A stretch of DNA of 39,551 nucleotides from contig JAFQHV010000015.1 of NCBI GenBank assembly GCA_017397835.1, positions 1 to 39,551 of the forward strand. Direction: 5' to 3'. Every line of letters starts with the position of its first letter. The first letter of the stretch is position 1. The notes under the pieces are model-generated. The model had not been told where the DNA came from, ran no database searches, and was given only the letters and a program-made list of their open reading frames with translations. The stretch comes from Oscillospiraceae bacterium. GTDB lineage: Bacteria > Bacillota > Clostridia > Oscillospirales > Oscillospiraceae. Below are positions 16,879 through 24,045 of this stretch, one piece after another. The translations under genes and the position numbers were made by a program.

Positions 16879-18177
16879 GTGAAGAAGTATCAAGTCACCG
16901 GCGGCCACAAGCTGCACGGCTCCATAGAGATCAGCGGTGCCAAAAACGCCGCCGTGGCCATCCTCCCCGCCGCCCTGTTGGTGGACGGGGTTTGCCGCAT
17001 TGAGAATATCCCCCAGATCAGCGACGTGTCCCTGATCCTGCAGATCATGCAGGAGCTGGGCGCGCAGATCAAAACCATTAACCGCACCACGATGGAGATC
17101 GACTGCTCCCACATCGTCAACCGGCGTGTGCCTCAGGAGATGGGCCGCAAGATCCGTGCCAGCTACTATCTGGTAGGTGCCCTGATGGGCCGCTTCGGCT
17201 GGGCCGAGGTCCCCATGCCCGGCGGCTGCGATCTGGGCAGCCGTCCCATCGACCAGCACATTAAGGGCTTTGCCGCCATGGGCGGCGCCGTGGACGTGGT
17301 GTCCGGTGTCATCTGCGGCAAAATGAATCAGGGCAGCCGCTTCAAGGGCGGCCAGGTCTATTTGGACATCGTGTCCGTGGGTGCCACCATGAACATCATG
17401 CTGGGTGCCGCCCTGGCCGACGGTATGACCGTCATCGAAAACGCCGCCAAGGAGCCCCACATCGTGGACCTTGCCAACTTCCTGAACTCCATGGGCGCCG
17501 ACATCATGGGCGCCGGTACCGACGTGATCAAGATCCGCGGCGTGGAACGTCTGCGCGGCGGCACCTACTCCATCATCCCCGACCAGATCGAGGCCGGCAC
17601 CTACATGGCCGCCGTGGCCGCCGCCGGGGGCGAGGTTCGCATCTGCAACGTCATCCCCAAGCACTTGGACTGCATCACCGCCAAGCTGTTGGAGATGGGT
17701 GTAGAGGTCATTGAGGAGGACGACACCGTGCTGGTCCGCCGCAACGGTCCCCTGACCCGTACCAACATCAAAACCATGCCTTACCCCGGTTTCCCCACCG
17801 ATATGCAGTCCCAGATCGGCGCGGTGCTGTGCCTGGCCCAGGGAACCAGCGTCATTACCGAGGGTGTGTGGGATAACCGCTACCGCTACGTTGACGAGCT
17901 GCGCCGCATGGGTGCCAGCGTTCAGGTAGACGGCAAAGTCGCCGTCATCGAGGGTGTGGAAAAGCTGACCGGCGCCCCCGTCCACGCCTGCGACCTGCGT
18001 GCCGGTGCCGCCATGGTCATCGCCGGCCTTGCTGCCGAGGGCGTGACCGAGATCGACTCCATCCACCACATCGAGCGCGGCTACGAAAATCTGGTGGAAA
18101 AGCTGGCCGCCGTGGGTGCCCACATCCGCGTGGTGGAGACCCCGGACGAAGAGGCCGCCCAGCCTCAGGTCGGCTGA
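16879..18177 (+). CDS. murA: UDP-N-acetylglucosamine 1-carboxyvinyltransferase
   Basis: First committed enzyme of peptidoglycan synthesis: transfers enolpyruvate from PEP to UDP-GlcNAc in the cytoplasm. 432 aa with a GTG start and AGAGG upstream. It has the SGAKNAA substrate-binding motif (K22, N23) and the catalytic loop cysteine C117 in MPGGCDLGSRPIDQH, the residue alkylated by fosfomycin in characterised MurA. The protein is full length. Gram-positive bacteria often carry two MurA paralogues; which one this is cannot be decided here. The walJ gene follows after a hairpin. Confidence 0.95.
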   Translation: MKKYQVTGGHKLHGSIEISGAKNAAVAILPAALLVDGVCRIENIPQISDVSLILQIMQELGAQIKTINRTTMEIDCSHIVNRRVPQEMGRKIRASYYLVGALMGRFGWAEVPMPGGCDLGSRPIDQHIKGFAAMGGAVDVVSGVICGKMNQGSRFKGGQVYLDIVSVGATMNIMLGAALADGMTVIENAAKEPHIVDLANFLNSMGADIMGAGTDVIKIRGVERLRGGTYSIIPDQIEAGTYMAAVAAAGGEVRICNVIPKHLDCITAKLLEMGVEVIEEDDTVLVRRNGPLTRTNIKTMPYPGFPTDMQSQIGAVLCLAQGTSVITEGVWDNRYRYVDELRRMGASVQVDGKVAVIEGVEKLTGAPVHACDLRAGAAMVIAGLAAEGVTEIDSIHHIERGYENLVEKLAAVGAHIRVVETPDEEAAQPQVG

Positions 18178-18190
18178 TTTATCACATACA

Positions 18191-18241
18191 AAAAGCCGGA
18201 GATGTCTGCCCCGCCTTTGGGTGCCGCCGTCTTCGGCTTTT
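18191..18241 (+). terminator. Hairpin between murA and walJ, possible partial terminator
   Basis: 13-nt arms (18191-18203 and 18229-18241, two G-U pairs) around a 25-nt loop, ending in CTTTTG. The T run is short, so read-through into walJ, which has no clear promoter of its own, is likely. Confidence 0.5.
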
Positions 18242-18261
18242 GCTTTGAAAGGAAGATCACC

Positions 18262-19071
18262 TTGCTGCGCGTTACCACCCTTGCCAGCGGCTCCGGCGGC
18301 AACTGTCTGCTGGTATCCGGCGGCGGTTCCCACCTGCTCATTGATGCGGGCATCTCCTGCCGCCGCATCACCACGGCGCTGGCCGCCCTGGGCTTGGGGC
18401 TGTCCCAACTGGACGGCATCCTCATCACCCACGAGCATTCCGACCATATCTGCGGTCTTGCCACTCTCATCAAAAAGCATACCACCCCCATCTTCGCCTC
18501 CCCCGGTACCGCCCGGGCACTGGAATACCGACTAGCCTTTCACGCCGGGCAGCTGCGCCCGGTGGAGATCGGCGTGGAGTTTGCCGTGGGCACTCTGACC
18601 GCCCGAGCCTTCGCCACCAGCCACGACAGCGCCCAAAGCACCGGCTACTGCGTCAGCACGGGCGACCACCGTATGGCGCTGGCCACCGATCTTGGCTACG
18701 TGTCCGACGAGGTGCTGAACGCCGTGCTGGGCTGCGACATTTTGGTGGCGGAGTCCAACCACGATGTGGACTGGCTTCGTTCCGGTCCCTATCCCATTTA
18801 CCTGCAGGAGCGCATCCTGGGTGACCGGGGCCATCTGTGCAACGAGGCCGGTGCGGAGCTGGTCACCCGGGCCGCCCTGTCCGGCACCCACACCATCATC
18901 CTGGCCCACCTGAGCCGGGAGAACAACACCCCCGCCCGGGCGCTGGAGGTATCGCGCCGCAGCCTGCAAGCTGCGGGCATCGACCCGGACCGGGACGTGG
19001 TGTTGACTGTGGCCCCGGTGTGCAGCAACAGTCCCACCTTTTTTGCCGAAAGGAGCGAGGCGCCGTGCTGA
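18262..19071 (+). CDS. walJ: WalJ/YycJ-type metallo-beta-lactamase-fold hydrolase
   Basis: A 269-aa MBL-fold protein with the HxHxDH metal site THEHSDH at about residues 55-61, the N-terminal LASGSGGNCLLVSGG motif of the YycJ/WalJ group and further metal ligands (SHDSAQS, ATDLG, ESNHD). Probably a nuclease or phosphodiesterase; YycJ has been linked to coordination of cell division with replication and to mismatch repair. It starts with TTG at 18262, which fits the GGAAG upstream and the family N-terminus. It overlaps rlmH by 7 nt, a conserved walJ-rlmH neighbourhood in Firmicutes. Confidence 0.87.
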   Translation: MLRVTTLASGSGGNCLLVSGGGSHLLIDAGISCRRITTALAALGLGLSQLDGILITHEHSDHICGLATLIKKHTTPIFASPGTARALEYRLAFHAGQLRPVEIGVEFAVGTLTARAFATSHDSAQSTGYCVSTGDHRMALATDLGYVSDEVLNAVLGCDILVAESNHDVDWLRSGPYPIYLQERILGDRGHLCNEAGAELVTRAALSGTHTIILAHLSRENNTPARALEVSRRSLQAAGIDPDRDVVLTVAPVCSNSPTFFAERSEAPC

Positions 19072-19547
19072 GTGTACATATCATCTGCGTGGGCAAAATG
19101 AAAGAAAAATTTTATATCGAGGCCGCGCAGGAATATGTCAAGCGGCTGGGCGGCTACTGCAAGCTGACTGTCACAGAACTCACCGAGGAACGGCTGCCCG
19201 CCGACCCCTCTCAGGCGCAGATCGACGCCGCCCTCGCCCGGGAGGGACAGGCCATCCGCGCAAAAATCCCCCCCAACGCCGCCATCGTGGCCATGTGTGT
19301 GGAGGGCAAGACCTGCTCCAGTCCGGAGCTGGCCGCGCAGATGCTCCGCTTTGAGCAGGACAGCGCCAAGCACGTCGTCTTTCTCATCGGCGGCAGCTGC
19401 GGACTAGACTCCGCCCTGAAACAGCAGGCCCGCCTGCGCCTTTCCATGTCCCCCATGACCTTCCCTCACCATCTGGCCCGGGTCATGCTGCTGGAGCAGA
19501 TCTACCGCGCCTTTAAGATCAACGAGGGGTCTTCCTACCATAAATAG
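19065..19547 (+). CDS. rlmH: 23S rRNA pseudouridine-1915 N3-methyltransferase
   Basis: SPOUT-class methyltransferase that uses SAM to methylate pseudouridine 1915 in helix 69 of 23S rRNA. 160 aa, the expected size. It has the SAM-knot sequence VFLIGGSCGLD, the LSMSPMTFPHHLARVMLLEQIYRAFKI block and the C-terminal YHK. The start is GTG at 19065, with AGGAG 9 nt upstream, overlapping the walJ stop by 7 nt. Confidence 0.94.
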   Translation: MLSVHIICVGKMKEKFYIEAAQEYVKRLGGYCKLTVTELTEERLPADPSQAQIDAALAREGQAIRAKIPPNAAIVAMCVEGKTCSSPELAAQMLRFEQDSAKHVVFLIGGSCGLDSALKQQARLRLSMSPMTFPHHLARVMLLEQIYRAFKINEGSSYHK

Positions 19548-19613
19548 TGGAAGTTCGCCCGACTTTGTGCTACAATAAAGCTACCAAACCATTCCAACAG
19601 GAGGTTTTTTACC

Positions 19614-21341
19614 ATGACGTACCGTGATACCTACGAAAAATGGCTGGCAAGTCCCGCCTTGAGTGAGGCCGAAAAGGCCGAACTGCAGGCCATTGCCAAC
19701 GACGAAAAAGAGATCGAGTCCCGCTTCTACGACCAGCTGTCCTTCGGCACCGCCGGTCTGCGCGGCACCATGGGCGTGGGCCTGAACCGCATGAACATCC
19801 ACGTCATCCGTCACGCTACCCAGGCTTTTGCCGAGGTGATTTTGGAGCAGGGCGCAGAAATTGCCGCCCGGGGCGTGGCCGTGTGCTACGACTGCCGCAA
19901 CAACTCCGACCTGTTCGCTCGTGAGGCGGCCTGTGTCATGGCCGGCAACGGTATTCCCGTGCGCCTGTTTGACGCCCTGCGCCCCACGCCGGAGCTGTCC
20001 TTTGCTGTGCGTGAGTACGGCTGCACCGCCGGCATCAACATCACCGCCAGCCACAATCCCAAGGAGTACAACGGCTACAAGGTCTACTGGGACGACGGCG
20101 CCCAGCTGCCCCCGGAGCATGCCGACGAGGTGGCCCGGAAAATGAAGGAGCTGGATGTGTTCGACTGCGTGCGCCGGGCCAACTACGACGAAGCTGTGGC
20201 CGCGGGCAAAATCGTTCTCATGGGTGAGGAAACAGACGAGGCTTTCCTGTCCAACGTCATGGCTCAGGTCAACGACAAGGCTGTGGTAGAAAAGGTCGCC
20301 GACAAGTTCAAGATGGTCTACACTCCCTTCCACGGCACCGGCCACAAGCTCATTCCCACCGCTCTGGGCCGTCTGGGCGTGAAGAACCTCATCTGCGTGC
20401 CCGAGCAGATGGTCATTGACGGCGACTTCCCCACTGTGGTGTCCCCCAACCCGGAAAATCCCGAGGGGTTTGCTCTGGCTGTGGAGCTGGCTAAGCGCGA
20501 GGGCGCCGACTTCATTCTCGGCTCCGACCCCGATGCCGACCGCGTGGGCATCATGGTCAACACCGGAAACGGCGAATTTGTGGTCATCTCCGGCAACCAG
20601 ACCGGCGTGCTGCTGCTGGACTACCTCATCGGCGCCATGAAGCGCGCCGGCAAGCTGCCGGAAAAGCCCGTGGCCCTGAAGACCATCGTCACCACCGAGA
20701 TGGCCCGCAAGGTGGCCGAGGTCAACGGCCTTGCCTGCTACGACACCTTTACCGGCTTCAAGTTCCTGGCCCAGAAGAAGGACCGGCTGGAGCAGTCCGG
20801 CGAAGGCAACGTCATCTTCTCCTATGAGGAGTCCTTCGGCTACATGCTGGGCGGCTTCGTCCGGGATAAGGACGCCGTTACCGCCTCCCTGCTGCTGACC
20901 GAGATGGCGGCGTGGTACGCCGACCGGGGCATGACCCTGTACGACGCCCTGCAGGAACTGTTTGTGAAATACGGCTTCTACGGTGAGCGCACGCTGAACC
21001 TTGTGATGCCCGGTCTGGACGGTCTGAAGAAGATGGCCGACCTGATGTCCGGCCTGCGTCAGAATCCTCCCGCCGAGATTGCCGGGGTCAAGGTGGCTGA
21101 GTACAAGGACTATTCTGATGGCAGCGTGGTCTGCGCCGAGTGCGGCAAGAAATCCACCATGGAGCTGTCCGGCTCCAACGTGCTGCGCTATGAGATGGCC
21201 GACGGCACCAGTCTCATCGTCCGTCCCTCCGGTACCGAGCCCAAGGTCAAGGTCTACATCCTTGCCAATGGCGCTGACAAGGCCGAGTGCGATGAGAAGG
21301 TGGCCAAGTACGCCGCCTGGGCAGAGAGCCTCAAGAACTAA
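19614..21341 (+). CDS. Phosphoglucomutase/phosphomannomutase family protein
   Basis: A 575-aa alpha-D-phosphohexomutase interconverting sugar 1- and 6-phosphates. All four active-site elements are intact: catalytic serine S146 in TASHNPKEYNGYK, metal loop DPDADR, sugar-binding EESFGYM and the phosphate-binding RPSGTEPK. Length and the N-terminal FGTAGLRGTMGVGLNRMN fit the PgcA-type phosphoglucomutases of Firmicutes, which feed UDP-glucose and lipoteichoic-acid synthesis. The upstream AACAGGAGG and a possible extended -10 (TGCTACAAT, about 19568-19576) indicate its own transcription. A strong terminator follows. Confidence 0.93.
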   Translation: MTYRDTYEKWLASPALSEAEKAELQAIANDEKEIESRFYDQLSFGTAGLRGTMGVGLNRMNIHVIRHATQAFAEVILEQGAEIAARGVAVCYDCRNNSDLFAREAACVMAGNGIPVRLFDALRPTPELSFAVREYGCTAGINITASHNPKEYNGYKVYWDDGAQLPPEHADEVARKMKELDVFDCVRRANYDEAVAAGKIVLMGEETDEAFLSNVMAQVNDKAVVEKVADKFKMVYTPFHGTGHKLIPTALGRLGVKNLICVPEQMVIDGDFPTVVSPNPENPEGFALAVELAKREGADFILGSDPDADRVGIMVNTGNGEFVVISGNQTGVLLLDYLIGAMKRAGKLPEKPVALKTIVTTEMARKVAEVNGLACYDTFTGFKFLAQKKDRLEQSGEGNVIFSYEESFGYMLGGFVRDKDAVTASLLLTEMAAWYADRGMTLYDALQELFVKYGFYGERTLNLVMPGLDGLKKMADLMSGLRQNPPAEIAGVKVAEYKDYSDGSVVCAECGKKSTMELSGSNVLRYEMADGTSLIVRPSGTEPKVKVYILANGADKAECDEKVAKYAAWAESLKN

Positions 21342-21350
21342 GCAATTTGC

Positions 21351-21389
21351 AAACACGTCCCGTCGGCTATGCCGATGGGACGTGTTTTT
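21351..21389 (+). terminator. Intrinsic terminator of the phosphohexomutase gene
   Basis: A 17-bp stem (21351-21367 with 21371-21387, one G-U pair), loop TAT, T run. Confidence 0.93.
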
Positions 21390-21398
21390 ATGCTCTGC

Positions 21399-21427
21399 TT
21401 GTCAACCGCTCCCCTTCGTGGTAAAAT
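21399..21427 (+). promoter_or_regulatory. Sigma-A promoter of the dusB/ECF operon
   Basis: TTGTCA (21399-21404), 17 nt, TAAAAT (21422-21427), preceded by TGG (extended -10). The start of transcription (about 21434) is only 9 nt before the ATG at 21443, favouring the second ATG for dusB. Confidence 0.78.
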
Positions 21428-21463
21428 GTAAAATAGGAAATTATGGGACTGCGGGGTGACTGC

Positions 21464-22432
21464 ATGGACATTGGCGGCATCAAAATCGACGGCAAACTGG
21501 CGCTTGGCCCTATGGCCGGGGTGACGGATATGGCCTTTCGCACCCTCTGTCGGGAGCAGGGGGCGGCCCTGACCATTACCGAGATGGTCAGCGCCAAGGC
21601 TCTGTGCTATCAGGATAAAAAGTCCATACCCCTGCTGCAGCTGGGCGAGAACGAACACCCCGCCGCCGCCCAAATTTTTGGCAGCGACCCCATCTGTATG
21701 CAGGAGGCCGCCGCCATCGCCCGCGAGGTGTCCGGTGCCGACTTTATCGACATCAACATGGGCTGCCCCGTACCCAAAATCGCCAACAGCGGCGACGGCA
21801 GCGGACTGATGCGCACTCCCGACTTGGCGGTCAAGGTCGCCGAAGCGGTGATAAAAGGTGCCGATTGTCCCGTCACCGTCAAGTTCCGCCTGGGCTGGGA
21901 CAAGGGCAGCATCAACTGCGTGGAGTTTGCCCGGGCTATGGAGCAGGCCGGCGTGGCCGCCGTGGCGGTCCACGGCCGCACCCGGACCCAGATGTACGCC
22001 GGAACCGCTAACTGGGACTGGATCCGGGAAGTCAAAAACGCCGTCAAGGTCCCCGTCATCGCCAACGGCGATGTGTTTGAGGCGAAAGACGCGGTCCGTA
22101 TTTTGAAGTACACCGGCGCAGACATGGCCATGATCGGCCGGGGCGTGTTCGGCAACCCGTGGATCTTTGCTCAGTGCAAGGCCGCACTGGAGGGCCGTGA
22201 GATCCCCGACATCCCACCTTTGGCCGACCGCTGCGACACCGCCGTGCGCCAGTTCGAGATGGCCGCCGCCAACAAAGGGGAAAAGGTGGCCTGTTTGGAG
22301 GCCCGCAAGCAGTACGCCTGGTACCTCAAGGGCGTCCCCCACGCCGGTTATTACAAGGAACAGATTTGTAAAATCACCACGTTGGACGACGTGTATCGCG
22401 TCACCGCAGGTATCAAGCGCGACCTGTGCTGA
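21464..22432 (+). CDS. dusB: tRNA-dihydrouridine synthase
   Basis: FMN-dependent enzyme reducing specific uridines in the tRNA D-loop, 322 aa. It has the N-terminal LGPMAGVTDMAFR, the catalytic cysteine C101 in DINMGCPVPKI, FRLGWD, VHGRTRTQMY and the FMN-binding IGRGVFGNPWIF motifs. Overall it is closest to the DusB group by inspection. An in-frame ATG at 21443 would add seven residues but leaves almost no leader. The family N-terminus (xIGxIxxxxxLxLAPMAG) fits 21464. It is followed 34 nt later by an ECF sigma gene without a visible terminator between. Confidence 0.92.
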   Translation: MDIGGIKIDGKLALGPMAGVTDMAFRTLCREQGAALTITEMVSAKALCYQDKKSIPLLQLGENEHPAAAQIFGSDPICMQEAAAIAREVSGADFIDINMGCPVPKIANSGDGSGLMRTPDLAVKVAEAVIKGADCPVTVKFRLGWDKGSINCVEFARAMEQAGVAAVAVHGRTRTQMYAGTANWDWIREVKNAVKVPVIANGDVFEAKDAVRILKYTGADMAMIGRGVFGNPWIFAQCKAALEGREIPDIPPLADRCDTAVRQFEMAAANKGEKVACLEARKQYAWYLKGVPHAGYYKEQICKITTLDDVYRVTAGIKRDLC

Positions 22433-22466
22433 CACACTAAACCCATGGAAAGGCGGTGAGAACGCC

Positions 22467-23039
22467 GTGACGGAGCAGGAACTGGTATCCCGGGCAAAAG
22501 CCGGGGACGACAAAGCCTTTGAACAACTGATGCTGAGCAACCAAACCCGCATTTACAATCTGGCCCTGCGCATGACGGGCAGCCCGGACGATGCGCTGGA
22601 TCTGGCACAGGAGGCGTTTCTCAACGCCTGGAAGGGGCTGAAATTCTTTAAGGGCGACAGCAGCTTCTCCACCTGGGTGTACCGCCTTGCCACCAACGCG
22701 TGTCTTGACCACCTGCGCAAGAAAAAGCGGCGGCAGGACGTGTGGCTGCCCCAGCTGGTGGACGAGGAGGATGACGCCCTCCCCGACGTCCCCGACGAGC
22801 GCTACCGCCCGGACACCACCTACGAGCAGCGGGAACGGTTGGAAGCGCTCCAACAGGGCCTTGCAAAGCTGTCCGACGAGCATCGGCAGGTGCTTGTCAT
22901 GCGGGAGCTGGACGGCCTGAGCTATCAGGAAATTGGCGACATATTGGATTTAGAAGCCGGAACGGTCAAATCCCGCATTTCCCGCGCCCGGCTTGCTCTG
23001 CGAAAAATTTTGCTGGAAACGGGGAACTTTTCCCCGTAG
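22467..23039 (+). CDS. ECF-type RNA polymerase sigma factor (RpoE/SigW-like)
   Basis: A 190-aa sigma factor of the ECF class. Region 2 is at about residues 20-90 (DDALDLAQEAFLNAWKGLKFFKGDSSFSTWVYRLATNACLDHLRKKKRR, read in two blocks) and region 4 at about 130-185 (LSDEHRQVLVMRELDGLSYQEIGDILDLEAGTVKSRISRARLALRKIL, an HTH). It starts with GTG at 22467 with a GGTGAG-type site 6 nt upstream; there is no usable ATG. Probably co-transcribed with dusB and with the anti-sigma gene 44 nt downstream. Controls an unknown, likely envelope-stress, regulon. Confidence 0.9.
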   Translation: MTEQELVSRAKAGDDKAFEQLMLSNQTRIYNLALRMTGSPDDALDLAQEAFLNAWKGLKFFKGDSSFSTWVYRLATNACLDHLRKKKRRQDVWLPQLVDEEDDALPDVPDERYRPDTTYEQRERLEALQQGLAKLSDEHRQVLVMRELDGLSYQEIGDILDLEAGTVKSRISRARLALRKILLETGNFSP

Positions 23040-23083
23040 CCTGCGTCAAAGCTTATGAAACCAATGGAAAGGAGTGACCCGGC

Positions 23084-23857
23084 ATGAGCTGTGACAAATA
23101 CCTTGACCTTATCAGCGCCCGGCTGGACGCCCCCCTGTCCCCTGCGGACGAGGCGGAGCTGACCGCCCATCTCGACACCTGCTCCGCCTGCCGGGCCATT
23201 GCCGACGACCTTGCCAATATCCACGGCACCCTGTCCGGCTGTACCGCTGTCCCCCCCGCGGAACTCGCCCAGGGCGTCATGCGTTCCATCCGCGGCCAGC
23301 GCACCGCCCGCAGGCGCACCATTCGCCAGTTGGGCGCCCTGGCCGCTTGCTTGGTGTTGTGCGTAGGTATTCTGCGCATAACCGACGCCATTTACTTTGA
23401 CCGAAACCGCCCCACAGAGGGCCAGACCCCCATGACCGCCCGCATCGTCCCTGACGACACCCGGACCGGGGATTTGTCCTTCTCCAACCAGCAGCGGCTG
23501 CGGCTGGGCGGTATGTCCACCTCGTTTATGCCAACCGCCGACTTGTTTGGCAGTGCGGACGGGTTTTCCGAATTTCTCGCACGATTCCCCTACAACGATT
23601 TTTCCGACCTGGCCCGGACCTATGACGAGGAATACTTCCGCACCCACCGTCTGCTGGCTGTGACAGTATGGGAACCCAGCAGCTCCGTCAGCCACACCGT
23701 CACCGCCCTGACCGAGGACACCGTCACCGTCCTGCGCACCGTGCCCGAAGCCGGGGACACCGACGTGGCACTGTGGCTCCTTTTGGCCGAGGTGGAGGGC
23801 ACAGGCCCGGAAGCCCCACTGACCGTGGAACTGCTTGACAGCGGAACGATGCATTGA
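23084..23857 (+). CDS. Zinc-finger anti-sigma factor, membrane-anchored
   Basis: A 257-aa protein. Its N-terminus is an anti-sigma zinc-finger domain with HxxxCxxC (H29, C33, C36), the ZAS motif that binds and inactivates ECF sigma factors. One transmembrane helix follows (about residues 82-98), then an extracellular part of about 160 aa with no recognised motif. AAAGGAG lies before the ATG. Its position directly after the ECF sigma gene makes it the likely specific regulator, released by proteolysis or a conformational change on envelope signals. A terminator overlaps its stop codon. Confidence 0.87.
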   Translation: MSCDKYLDLISARLDAPLSPADEAELTAHLDTCSACRAIADDLANIHGTLSGCTAVPPAELAQGVMRSIRGQRTARRRTIRQLGALAACLVLCVGILRITDAIYFDRNRPTEGQTPMTARIVPDDTRTGDLSFSNQQRLRLGGMSTSFMPTADLFGSADGFSEFLARFPYNDFSDLARTYDEEYFRTHRLLAVTVWEPSSSVSHTVTALTEDTVTVLRTVPEAGDTDVALWLLLAEVEGTGPEAPLTVELLDSGTMH

Positions 23858-23885
23858 ATGGGATGCCTGCGGCATCCCATTCTTA
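23856..23885 (+). terminator. Terminator of the dusB/ECF operon
   Basis: A perfect 12-bp stem (23856-23867 with 23871-23882), loop TGC, then TTATT. The stem begins within the TGA stop. Confidence 0.82.
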
Positions 23886-23941
23886 TTCCCTCTGCACTTT
23901 GCCGCGCTAAATCACTCATTTACATTTTCGTCAAAAAACTG

Positions 23942-23970
23942 TTGTCTTTTTTTCGGTTTTGTTATATAAT
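23942..23970 (+). promoter_or_regulatory. Sigma-A promoter of the EF-G2 gene
   Basis: TTGTCT (23942-23947), 17 nt, TATAAT (23965-23970). Confidence 0.85.
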
Positions 23971-23988
23971 AACCAACAGCATGATATT

Positions 23989-24008
23989 GCTTTGACCCCG
24001 GTCAAAGC
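23989..24008 (+). promoter_or_regulatory. Inverted repeat in the EF-G2 leader
   Basis: GCTTTGACC and GGTCAAAGC form perfect 9-nt arms with 2 nt between, about 12 nt after the expected start of transcription. It could be a protein-binding site on DNA or an RNA hairpin. No function is known. Confidence 0.5.
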
Positions 24009-24045
24009 TTGTCGAGAAATGCCCAATTGTAAGGAGTGAACAAGC

